Shown: positions 20,664-33,200 of the stretch, piece after piece
How the letters are laid out: every line of letters begins with the position of its first letter
How positions within the stretch are numbered: position 1 is the first letter of the stretch
Origin: Meandrina meandrites
Lineage: Eukaryota; Cnidaria; Anthozoa; Scleractinia; Meandrinidae
DNA length: 64,000 nt
Assembly (NCBI GenBank): GCA_963693305.1
Contig: OY855913.1
Coordinates: forward strand, 23,990,114 to 24,054,113
Reading direction: 5' to 3'
The notes under the pieces: model-generated
What the model saw: the letters and a program-made list of their open reading frames with translations, nothing else
The model's database searches: none
What the model was told of the DNA's origin: nothing
Translations under genes and position numbers: made by a program

Positions 20664-23600
20664 ACGATTTCAACTTGTTTATTTAGTTATCTTAATATAT
20701 TTATTGTTTAATAAGGTATGTTAAAAAAAAAGACAGAAGTAAGCGAGTTTCCCACGCGGTGTATACCGTTATATATAGGTAGACAGTAATCAACAATGGT
20801 TTAGTTGCGGATATCCGGGTAACGCCATGCCACAAATACGTAGATGTCACTGAAATGTACACGCCTGAAAGAAAACCGATTAAAAAAACGCGATCCATAA
20901 GTGCTTAACCCTTGGTTCGAAAACTGATGAAAATATGCGTGAATCTTGTGGCATGTGCGAATTTAGGGGTATGAAAATAATTAGCAGCTTAAAGACCCTT
21001 AAAACGAGAAACGTGCTGTGACAGCTCTAAACTATGATATGAACCCGGTTATGTGAATTGTATTTTTCTGGTCTCAAATGCTCTGACATCTCAGCGGTGA
21101 TTATCCTTGAAGCTGCTGGAACGTTATTGTAACAGGGTAACAGTTAGTTCAGCGAGAGAACTGTCATTTAATTCGTTATAAAATAAAGTTAATATATTAA
21201 CTGTATTAAGTACAAACTGCCGTGTTTTGTCTTCATTGACCTTCATTTAGCCTGCTGCGTAGCTGGCGGGGTTGCTTTTTTTAGCGGCTTAGAGCTGTGA
21301 AAGGGCAATCAAATGTTAATCCATCCCACCGGAAAGTGTTTTACCGTGCAGATGGTAAAATGGAGAATGCGGAGGAAAGGAAGTCAAAGAGAAAGCTATG
21401 TAGTCACTAAATGTCCCGGCAGCGAAAGCAGAAAAATATTCTAAAGGAAAAACAGACTGTGATTTAGTTGCATTCAGGAAATGATGTTTTGGCAGTACGC
21501 AAGGGAGGTAAAACCCAAACGTCGAGCCAGAGACAAACCGCTCGATCAAATTAATGCAAGCCGAGTATAACCTTTACAACACAGAAAAAGTTTCTCTAAA
21601 ACCAACTTTTAGCTTTCGCGAATCACCAACAGTCTCATACGAAGCAAGATTGATATGTCATCCGTGATAGATCGTGATAAGATCAGTACATCGGTGCATC
21701 TTGCAACAGTGCTAAATAAACCGGGCCGGGTCCGGCATCACAAATATTAAATGCAAGTAATCAACAATTTCACGGAATATATCAGATCTTGTCCTTCCAG
21801 AGCAGAAGTATACCTTGCAAACAACAAAACAAACCGCAATAACATGTGGCAAATTACAGAGCTAGAGGTGTCAGGCTTTGCAAACAGGAAACCGTGCTAG
21901 GCAGCAACTTATACTGCCTCCGAATAATGCAACACATCTATTATTCTCCTTTAGATAAGTAGAGCACAATCTGCATATGTCATTTACAACTCCTTCTTTG
22001 GGTTTAGGGCCCCATGTTAGAGGCTATTTTGGCGGAACGTCCTTTGCGTTATTATCCTTGCGCCATCAAGAGTTTGTTTACGAGTGCCCTTTTACGCGAT
22101 TCGTATTACATCGCACTCTCTGATTGGCTTATTTAAATCAAAGGCGATAAAAGTGGGCGGATAGCAAAACCCCTAAGAAATCCGGCAGGCGGGTATTTCA
22201 CTCGCCGCTCCTAAATAGATTTGGAACGTAGCCTACCATAACAGACGCCCCATATCGGGCCCCGACGTACCATATCAGGCCCCGACATACCATATCAGGC
22301 CCCCGTAACATGCGGTCAATTTTAATCACTTTTTGTACTTATATACACTGAATAGCTATGTGCTATTTACCTAACAAAGGTTATCGGATACGTCATTTAT
22401 GAAATACTTACTCCCGAATCCCTAAATGTGACGAAAAGCTACAATAGTTGAGAGCATTGTGAGAGAAACAAGCAATGCGTTCGGAAATCGGATCCTGTTG
22501 GAGTGTTTATCTGACCTGTTGCCTGTGACCTCTAGTTTCATATGTATTTTAATAGTTTATGTAGCAACCTAAATATTCGTTTTAGAGAGCGTCAGCTTTC
22601 TTTGTTTGTTTTTTGTATAACCGTGACGGTTTCAAATGTACAATTTCACCTTGGTCCACTTTGCCTGCCAAAATGCGAAAGTTAGTCTCTGTATATCATT
22701 CAATAGAGGAATTAAGAGCGGCGAAAACAATTTCTCGGAGGCTAGGTCAAAGAAAGGAAACGCAAATTGTTCAAACACGGCTACAACATCTAAAATTTTA
22801 GTACACTGAAGTACTCTTCTTCGGCGAAACGCGATATTTAAACCACCCTTTATCATAAGGGCTTATGTCTTATGAAATTGGATTAATGTCTTTTCTTATT
22901 CTATTTTCGGTAAAATTCACTGTAAACGGAAATTCTGGAATTTTAAAAACCATGCACAGGAAATATTCGAACATTGGGTTCATTCGGCTGTAGAAATGAG
23001 ACATTAATCTATGTACCAACATTATCTGTACCATCATTTATTAGACACAATCACTCTGTGCACTTTTATGGGATGAAAATTATGGTACGTGCAGAAGGTC
23101 TTAACCATGTTGCTATTGCGTACAATTGCCATTATACACCTTTCTGTTACTGGTCAGTGTCGTTTTATCTTCAACTTTCAACTTTTCAACTTTATAGCTT
23201 TCATCATCTACAGATCGTTTTCACGTGACGTCATCAGGTACTAGCATAACAAGTACTAAGTACATCCTTGACCATCCTTGTATTTTTCGGAAAAGCCATT
23301 TGAAGTGAAGACGTCGGCGAACTGCTCGTCACCAACAATTTCTTTCCATCTGCGGCATACTAGACTGCTGTCAGTAGCTCCTACGTACACCAGCAGCATT
23401 TTCGTCCGCGGTCCCTTGCTTTCATTTGTCATTTTCAGTTTTATTTGGACCGTAGATCTTTTCAGATCCGATATGCTCTACATTTTCACTGTTTTCACAC
23501 GGTTTTGTCCATGTTTGCAGTGTTGTTTTCACATGGTTTTGTCCATGTTTTCAGTGTAAGGATAGTTAGTTCTGGCTATCCTCACTTTCCTTATCGAGAC

Positions 23601-23787
23601 AACGACATGATATTTCGAATTCTTGACCTATTTGAGCAATAGTCACGCGGCTGTTGTCAATGAGTGGGCTTTCGAATTTGAGCCCATTCGGATCGTCATT
23701 TAATAACCCGCGAGCACTAATACTTCACGCTAGTTGTTCTATTCTGTGCGGCATACACTCTGCTGAAGAGACCCAATCAGGTCGATA
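20664..23787. other. 3' UTR of the PTB gene and intergenic sequence
   Basis: The first 520 bases are likely 3' UTR. Beyond that no gene is recognised. A short near-tandem repeat of CCATATCAGGCCCCGACATA-like units (three copies) lies at 22246-22308. Confidence 0.45.
21182..21187 (+). terminator. Likely polyadenylation signal of the PTB gene
   Basis: AATAAA lies about 520 bp after the stop codon and is followed by T-rich sequence and a TGTTTTGTCTTC tract. Nearer variants exist, so the exact site is uncertain. Confidence 0.4.
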
Positions 23788-24279
23788 CAGTCGAAGCTCT
23801 CGTAAGCGGACAACCTCGGGACGCGAAAAAAGTGTCCGTAACTGGAGCTGGCCGCTTATGAGAATGGTTCTCGTAAGCGGCCACTAGAGGTGTAGGGGAT
23901 GGATGACCGCTTACGGGAGCTTTGGCGAGCTAACAATAAATACCGTATTGTAACTGGACGTGGATGACGACAAAACAAACACTGAAATATGGTGCTGTAA
24001 TTACTGTAAAATCATTGTGACGAACGGCGATGCGAAGTTGATTGATAAAACCAAGATTCAGAGGATTTTCTTTCGGGTGTCCGCTTACGGGAGCTTAAAA
24101 ACAAAGAAAAAGTCTAAGTCGTTATCTCTGAAAGTGTCCGCGGCCGCTTACGGGAATATCCGCTTACGAGAATGTAAAACTACAGAGTTTGTATGGGAGT
24201 TAAAACGGGGATTCAAACAAGGCGGCCGTAAGTGGAGCTGTGCGCTTACGAGAGTGTCCCGTTAAGAGAGCTTCGACTG
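23788..24279. mobile_element. pogo/Tigger-like MITE, CAGTCGAAGCTCTC termini
   Basis: The left CAGTCGAAGCTCTC and right GAGAGCTTCGACTG are exact reverse complements. A TA precedes the left end and a CA follows the right, consistent with a decayed TA duplication. The CAGTCGAAGCTCTC form is typical of pogo/Tigger-type Tc1/mariner elements. The interior holds about five copies of a CCGCTTACGGGAGCTT motif in both orientations. No transposase. Confidence 0.75.
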
Positions 24280-26950
24280 CACGGACCTAATCTCCCGGTC
24301 TCCCCTATGGATCACCAAATCTCCTGTTTACGAAGGAAAAATACTCTAACATGCGAGTTTTCAGGCTTATTTTGGCCGATTTTTGGGGAAGGATTTCGAA
24401 ATATTAAACGCATTTTTGTGCCGGATGAATCGGCTATTTTAAACTCCATTTTGAGGGTCTTGACGCAATGATTGGCGGCCTCCCGGATTTCAATTCTTCA
24501 CGTATCGACCGTATCAAGAAAAGGGTTGAAAATTCGAACACATCAGGTATTGTTAAAGGGTATTGAAATGGCCATATAAGGTCGTTTTGAATAAATCCCA
24601 TGAGCGGCGTAAACAATAGCCTGTTAATGCACGAGGGGAATTCAAAGTTTCCGATTACTGCACTCGTAATCTGCAAATTCAAATCCTCAGCGAAAGCGAA
24701 GTTATTTTTAATTAATTTTCCCTGGGCGAGAGGGTAAGAGTTACATTTGAGATTTTTGGCAACTTTTGCGGTTTTTGTCGACTTTTAAAATTCTCGGCAA
24801 CTTTTGATTTTTTTAGCATTTTTTAATTTTTCTTTTTTACTTTCTTCGCGACATTTTGAAAGAAAGGTCAGCTAAGAAATGCGAGTTATATGTTAGAAAA
24901 CAAATACAACGCGCGGCCGACATCCCCCGCGGACTCGCTCTGCAAACGAAAGACGGCAACAAACCTAAACGTATACCATTTATAACGACTTTTAATCCAT
25001 CACTTCCTCGCATCTCTAACATCATCAAAAAACATTACCATTTGCTGCTCCCCGCTGATTTACTAATCTTTTTTTGGAATTTACAAAAAAAGAAGAGTCG
25101 TAATTGAATTTGAAAACAATAAGGGAATGAAGACTTGTTCGGGTGCAGAACATTTTTAAAAAAGGAAAAAAGCTAGCCATAGTTTACTTAAAAGGAATGA
25201 AAATTTCACATATCTTCCCTCATACTTCTACTGAATTGCATCGAATTCCCCTTTATTAAAAGGACAATTGTCTGAAACGTTTTTTTAGAGTTAACATTTA
25301 TTAAGCCTTAATGCCAATTTACATGCATTGGAAATTGATTATTATATGACTGCAACAACAAAAATTCTCTGTTTTCTCTCCCAAATTATATTCGACCCAG
25401 TCCTACTCCTCTCCAGGCCCCTCTAAGCTAAGGGCTGCGATCTCTCATCGAACTCATGCAAGAGAGGGACTGTGGTGGAGTAATTAATAATACGTGAATA
25501 CATCATTGTTGTTCCTGGAGAAATGCATTATTTGTTAAAACTAATATATACTGATACTAATTTGTAATATACGTAGAACAATTTCCATAGATAATGTTTG
25601 TCCTGAATGTTTTTCACGTTTACAACCCTAACTCTGCTGAAGTCAGCTCTAAGTTGAAAACAACTTACTCGTTATTTGTGATGTCAGCAGATAGAAGGAC
25701 CAACGTGATGACAGTGAAATATAAATGAATCTGCGCGAGATTGAAGAGAAATCAACTGATAAAATAATCAAAAGAGGCATCTACTGTTTACACCAAAACC
25801 AGTGCGTATGATCCCATGGAAAAGGATTTTGCTAAGGGAGCCACCCCGGTCGAAGTCTTAGTCAAAATGTTTGTTAACTTTAGCGTGGCATGCCAACAAA
25901 CAAAACACGTCCTAGATATATTTCTCCAGGAACAAGTTGTCGTGTGTGGACACTTACCATTAATCAGAACTGGGCGGTCAGACCCGGATATTCGACACTA
26001 AATTTCATTGTTAGTCAGATACTGTCCCGCCAAATCAGTCAATCCATAAATATTGTACACTGTTTTGGTGGATTTGTGAGAAAATCTGGTGAAAAATTAA
26101 AAGACCCATTTCATGTTCAAAACCACCAGACCGGCCAGCCATTTCTGAGTAATGGTAAGCGCGCTCTTTGAAATACTACTGAAATCTGAACACATTTTGG
26201 ATAAATACATGATCGTGCATTAATTAACTAACTCAACCTAACAAAATTATCGTTTTGTGTCATCTAATATGAAATTTAAGTGTGAGAAATGTTATATCAA
26301 CTTCTCTTCTGTCTTCAATGTGCCACTTTACAACTCATCGGCGTAGTGGGCGGAATCGGCAGATGCGCTGTTGAAGAAAAAAAACATCAAAATAGCTCGG
26401 CTAATTTATTAGAGTTTGTTGAGGTAGTTGGCCATAACAGTATGTCGTATTTATTTCTAGCCATTTATAAGTGTAAGAGGTTACAAAGTGCTGTCGTTCT
26501 TTGTATTATTTTATCATTTTAAATCTTTTGCGGAATTCTTTTTGATACACCTAAAATTGCAAGGGGTGAAAATTTGGTCACAGTAGCACTTTAACAATCG
26601 GCGAAATGTTCAGCTCTTTGAATGCAGGAGATATTAGCTTTCCCGATCTACAAAATTTCTGAGTGGCAAAAGCGCTAATACACTCTGATTGTTAGTAAAA
26701 TTTTTAGTTTTCAAACCCGCATCACAGGAAAAGTATCTAATGCATTGGTTTCAAATTTAGCGCGAAAGTTACTCGTGCCATGTTCTTTCAGCATTCAGAA
26801 TTTAACTCTCTTTGTAGCTCGGTCAGAAACTAAATCGCTTATAGTAATAATAAAGCAAATATTGTAAACAATAACAACCTTATTCACAGGGTATGCTTGG
26901 GATCCTTTCACATTCCAAGGTCTTTTATAACTTAGGCTGCCTATCAAATA
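24280..26950. other. Intergenic sequence
   Basis: I see no recognisable gene, RNA or structured repeat. Short frames of 60-93 codons here lack any known motif. Confidence 0.4.
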
Positions 26951-27281
26951 CTATAAAATTCCGGTTATAAGCCCTGGGCTTATACAACTTCGTAAGGGGT
27001 TTTGCGTGGGCTTATAAGCGGAGGGGCTTATATCCGGGGGGGCTTATAAGCGGGATAAAAAAAAATGTTTCGAAACGAGCCACGGGAGTGTTGATCGAAA
27101 TACGTTTTTAAGTTAAAAAGTCAAAATAAAGCAACATTTAACCCTGTTCAGTACTGTCATCCAGCACTGGGGGGCTTATATCCCGGGGAGCTTATAACCG
27201 GATCTATTTTTTTGTTTCTAGTTAGATGGGCCTATAACTGGGGGGAGGGGGGGGGGGGGACTTATAACCGGAATTTTACGG
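26951..27281. mobile_element. MITE of the CCGTAAAATTCC family (copy 1)
   Basis: The ends are CTATAAAATTCCGGTTATAAG and the inverted CTTATAACCGGAATTTTACGG. TA precedes the left end; the right flank is CA. The interior has repeated GGGGCTTATA motifs and a stretch shared with the copy at 54181-54634, in the opposite orientation (for example GTTTCGAAACGAGCCACGG). The right TIR overlaps the end of the peroxidase A coding frame. TA-flanked TIRs point to Tc1/mariner-like mobilisation. Confidence 0.8.
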
Positions 27282-30200
27282 CATATGCCCGACGTACCTG
27301 CCCACATCACACTGGAAGTTTGACCTCCACGCTTTGAGGTTCACTTCAGGAAAGTTTTCACAGTGGACAAAAATCTTCGTCAGTTGCAGCGCCCATTTTT
27401 GTACGGCGGGAATGTTATCGGCATTGTCGCAGATGACCTTGGCTAGGCGGAATTTTCTGATCTCTCGCAGCTGACAAGGGGTGAACGCCGTCTTGTCGGT
27501 ATCATGGTCTGGGTTCGGCTCATTCTCGTGCCAGAAACGATCGCCCTTTCGGAGGCGTCCAAACTGATCACCCAGAATACACTGAGCTGTGTCCCCAAGG
27601 ACTCCTCCGTCGGCAGATGTAGGCTCCGACATGACTGTTAAGATTAAAAAAAAAAGATAAGGTCTGTGAAGATAGTTAAGAGATACGAAATCACTTAAAT
27701 TTATTCGGCGAAGTGTTCTTTTGATTGCGTTCAACGCCAATAGGGGGTTGACAGTGCTAGTGTAAATACCTGTCAGGATTGATGATCTGTGAAATTTTGA
27801 CTGCTTCCTGGCCCCGGGGGGGGGGGGGGGGGGGGGGGGGTGGGTGATTATAGTTAGTAGCTATGACGTGGTGGAATAGCTTACGACGCTCGATGATTTG
27901 CGCTCTGCTAAGGGAGTTTCCACCCTGACAGGTAGCCAATCAGGCCAATACGAGTCAACGGTGCTCCCCCTAACTTAGAGCAGGGGTCATACATTTTATT
28001 CAAAAGCCTCTGGCTCGGATTTGGAAGGTAAACTCGCCCCACGCATGACATAAATAAATAAAATAGGGGACACACCATCAGAAAAAATTTGCCATAGTAA
28101 AGGTGACAAGGAAACTTGTTGGGCTCAAAAGGAAGCTTCAAAAGCCGGCTAGTGTGAACATCGACATTGCTCAGTCCATAAAATGGGCGAGAGCACACAT
28201 GGGTTTACTGCCATACAAAAGTGAGAGGTTTGATCGTCAAAAATTTAAAAGGCCCAGAATCCCATTTTGTGAGCGCGGTTCGAATTCATTTTCACCCCAT
28301 ATTGATATATCTCCAAACAAAGGGTTTAATGCGCAGTACAATGGCTCTGCAAATGTGTTAAAACCCTTGGTGCATTTCTTAGCCGTCTTCTGCGAGACAA
28401 CAATGTGAAAATACCCAAAGGCGGTGGAGCGTCGTACACCAAGCTAAGCGCATACCTCTACCCAAATTTTCCCAAACTATCCTTTGTGTAGCTTGTTGGC
28501 GCAAACGGGCCTCTTTGCAGTCTTAACAGTGCCCAGTGTGCCCGCAAACAACCTGTGGCAATGCCTACAGAAGGCAGTTATTCAGGGGATCCTGCTTTGG
28601 GGTGCTTCATAGGTAGCTCTTGAGTCGTCGGAGGGCAGAAAACGTACGCTCTTTGACTGAATATTTTGCCAAACCAATTTTATGCTACGCTAGCGATATA
28701 TTCGGCACCGAAACGTGGGAGGCTGTAGCCCCCAATATTCGTTGGGGAGAGGGGGTACAGCCCCCTGCCCCCTTCTCTGCCGCCGCCTATGATACCTAAA
28801 TTGACCATTGCCTGGATTCCACAACGGTGCTGCGCTATGCAATGTACGTACCTCCAGTGAAAGCGTCAATGTCATGTACATTGTCGTAGACCTTCTTCAG
28901 ACTATCTATCTGGTCCTGGGAGAAGCCAGCCGCTTCCAGATCATCAAAACTCTTCACCTCCGGCTTGATTTTGCAAACGTCGTTGCGATATTTCGTGTAT
29001 CCAGCAACACCTCGTTCACGTCCTCGCTGGATGTTAATGGAGATGAGATCAGACAAGTCGCCCGGTCCTCGGAAAAGGTTATGCTGTACGGATTCGGAAA
29101 AACGCCTGCATTGTAAAGGAAAATGAAACTATTCGTGACTTTTTTCTTTGCTATAAAAAGGTAAACCTCTGTTACAAGCGTTTGCAATGATGCATCGGCT
29201 ATTTTCATTGCCGTTATAGTCAGGAAATTTACCCCAGCACTTTTCAAGCCCCCAGGTACGAGTGGAAGAACTATGAGACCCTCCTTAGTCAAATCGGTTT
29301 AGCCGCCATCATTCAATCCTCTTTTAGCATACACCGTCTTAGGCTTCTTCGTAGTTTTGCGCTATCTTTCTCCCTTGCCCCAGATTTAAGCTCCCCTAGT
29401 AGTTGTAAGCACACCTATATACATATATACATTTATTGCGCTCCCTGAAAATTGCTTTTCACTGGCAATATTGAAAAAAATGCAATTCAAATTCTCAAGA
29501 AAACAAAAGTATGGTAATTAATTAAAAAATCGTTACAACAAATATCGCGATGGAAATATAAAATATATAAGAGTTGTGTACAATATTTTGAAAATTTAAT
29601 TTCAAAGCAGTTCACACACCCGGGGAGGGGGGGCACTCCCATATATGGGCTATATAGGTATGTGTCGCGGGATAAGGTATGGTTTTTGAGGTTCTCGATC
29701 CTTAAATAGGGTATCATTTTTGCTCCTTTTGGCATTGTGTTCCCGGTGTTATCCTTAGATAGGGTACCTATATTCTATCAGCTAAAATAAATGCCCAACT
29801 AAATGTAACAAAAAAAAATGGTCTGTTTAAACTATAAACTATCAACTAGTAGCAGAGCGATTTTGTAAAGATTTGTGTTTTGCCGTGTGCGGTTAGCCGT
29901 TGTTTGGATCGTCACCCAACGCTTCTCCTCTCCTTGAATAGGGTGTCATTTTTCAGGTTTGGGCCTTAAAAAGGGTATCAATTTTCGTTTTCTTTATCCT
30001 TTAATAGGGTCAGAGTTTAAGAACCTTCGCGGCACATCCCTATCCGAAATTTATGGGAGTACCCCCCCTCCCCCCCCCCCCCCCCCCCGGGTTCACACAG
30101 TCTTTTTTAAAAAGTCTTGCTATAGATCTTAAATCCACAGGAAGCGAGTTCTAAATTTTTGCGTTCCGCAAAGCATACGACCTTTGGCCAGTGGAAAGCC

Positions 30201-33200
30201 GACCGTGTGGAAGATTGAGATCATTATTATAATATAGGATCGCAGGTCCAAAATAGACAACTTAGATCTGTTTACCTATATACAAATTTATCATTCAAAT
30301 TATCGGGCACCCGATGGTGAAGGCATTTATGCACCATGGCGGCAATATTTTATAGCAGTTTCCTACCGAAGCCTTTTACGAAATTCGGCGCACAGGGGCT
30401 TCCCGATCATTATATTTGTGCTGAGAAGTTCTGGGAAGACTGGAAAAAGATAGGTGAGAGGGGCCCGATACTTATAGCGTTCAATTTTTAATGAATTCAG
30501 TTAGAATTGACCAGACATTTTGGCTGGTCGTTCTTTGATTCATGAAACTGTCCAGTGCAATAATTGCTAACGTTTTCTAGGAAGAATAACGTATACGACC
30601 GGGCAATTGCAACTATAAACGTGGACAGGGAAACGAGAAAAGAACTCGTGATATGATCTACATGGTGAGACGTGCTCACAGCTCGAAGACGCTTACATCC
30701 AGGGCTATACACGGTCTAACATACTTCATGTAAGACAAACGAAGTTCCTTTCCGCTTACCCATCAGCTTTGGCTGCGGGATCTTTCATCAAACCTCTATA
30801 AATGGAATCAATACCCCCATTACATTTATCGTACAAGTAGGTTGGGTTGCCGAAGTCGAGTACTGGGATAGGCATGAACTCTGTTTTTTCTTTGCTGTCG
30901 CATTTGTGCTCCAATCCATCTTGGCTGAAGCGTCTGAACTGTTCTTGAACCAAGCTGTGCCCAAATCGGTAGGCAGCAACAGAGAAGACATTTGACATTT
31001 GAGCGTTCACATCCTTGTCGTAGCCCTTAAAATACTCCGTTCCCTTTAGCAGCTTGAGGCCAAAGTCCTGGATCTAAGTAAGAAATAGGATGAAAAGTAA
31101 AGGTTGAATTTTTTCACTGGGCCGATGCAGTTTCGATTCAATAGCATGAAGCAACTGGGAGTATCGCTACTCTCCTTGAAATGATGATGGTCCATCGCAG
31201 GTAATATTAATAATCAACATTATGTCATGTCGCCCTCAAAGTTTGCCACTACCCATTGCTCCTGGTAGCGGGAGGGGGAGGGAGGGGAGGTGTCATTGTA
31301 TACGATACTAGTGTCTTGTCCAAGAACACAACACAGTGACTAAGGACAACGTCGCGTTCATCAAAATCTCTCTCTTAAACCAAACATGAAATGGTATCAT
31401 TACGTAAATTCAGATTAAAAAAGGCCTTTAAAAACTAACTGGAGAGCTCCCTTTTTAGGCTTGCCTAAATCTATTTTACTCCAGGGCATAGCGAGGTCCT
31501 GCCACTTTAAATTGTCTTATCAAGGACACAACACAGCAACTCCAGTGAGAGACCTGGGGGGTGGGGGACTCCCCTATAAAAATGACAGGGTGCTCGTCGT
31601 ACCTTTTATAGGTCAAAAGTTGTCGATTGGTACCGCTTAGGGTGTTACATATAAAATGGCTACCATTAGAATCATCGCGGTACCTTTTAGGGTATTGAGC
31701 CACCATATAACAGACAGATAGACAAACTATGTGGGAGTCCGCTTATTTGTATTTTCATCTATGTAAAATATAGAAAAGTCCTGGTACCTCTAAGGGGTGA
31801 AGAGTATTGGGGTCAGGCCAACTAGTCGAGATTCTGGAATCTTTCAGGGGTTCTTTTTAAAAAGTTTCGACGAGTATCCCCGTCATTTTTATAGGGGAGT
31901 ACCCCTGGGAGCGCCGCTCCAAACCGAAACGTTCGATCCGGAATCCAACGCACTAACCATTAGCTAGTCCACTGCATCTCCCGGAAATGAAAGAAAGAGA
32001 ATCTTCATAGCCCACTGATTTGCCGTGCATGGGTTGTTATTTCCAAATAAAGCAACGACTTAGAGGGTTCATTTCTAGCTAATCCCGTCTCCATTTTCAT
32101 TCCTAATCGAGCGCTACTGGTTTTACAGGTTCACGCTCTCTGGAGTTTCATACTCGGTAAAATAAATTATAACAAGGGAAAGCCTAAATGCAGGCTAAGT
32201 TTTTTCTAGATATTTTCATTTAGAGGAATGGGGAATGTCTGCTGCAATATCTGCTCGTAACACGTTCTTTGATTTGACGCCGTTTACAGGCAAGTTGCAT
32301 CACAGCATAAATGTTTACACCTAGATAAAAGCTTGTAACCTTTAAACCTACCGTTTTCTTGCTCAGGATCAAGGTCAGAAACTCATTGTATGTTATGACT
32401 TGAAGTGCGGCCCCAATGATTTTTCTCGTTTCTTGGTAAATCCTCTCTCCGTCCCAGGGGAAGTTCTGACCGAAAAACCTCGCAATTCGGTTGTGCTCAC
32501 GAACCATGAGCGTATGCATTGTCATGAGACCTGTTGGGTCAAACAATCATTCTAAGTATAGCAAAACGTAACCCAAACTAGCAAATTTGTATTCGATCTG
32601 TTCATCAGCTTCCATGTAGAAATTATCTGACTCCGACATGTCCGAGTTTGCATCTTGTTGTGCCAACTGCTTCCTCCCTTCAGTGAGTTTTTCCTAAAAT
32701 GACTATTCCAACTTTGTAACATTACAACAAAACAGCACAAAAGGGCAGTTTTAATGGCAATAAATTGACTGAGCCTGTTCTTACTATGGAAAAAACTCAC
32801 CCATGCATTATTTTCTGCTCCCAAAGGAAACGGGAAAGAAGAACAAAGCTGAAATACATGTATAGGACATTCATATCCCAAAGGAGAAAGAAGATTTCAG
32901 CAGGCGATCGAAATGCAACTTCAGTTCTGAAATAGGGCACAGATTTCAGAGCTCAGATGTGAGATAGGATATGGAAAGTCATAAGGTATACTGCATGAGG
33001 AAAACCCTCCCCTCCCAGGACTTTGTACTATCGTTACCTTGATTCTCATTTGTTCGTTCATCTCCCGCCTCAAAACAAGGTCTTAATGGGTCCTTTGACA
33101 CACAAAACACGTCAGCCGGCTGTGCAGGCAACAGATTCGCCATGGGACAGCCATGTGGGTGCTTCATAACTCTCATAAGGCCGTCAGCGGCTCGAAGTTC

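Noticed and set aside
28103..28408. 101-codon frame in peroxidase A intron 5
   Set aside because: It has no domain and lies in an intron with repeat debris.
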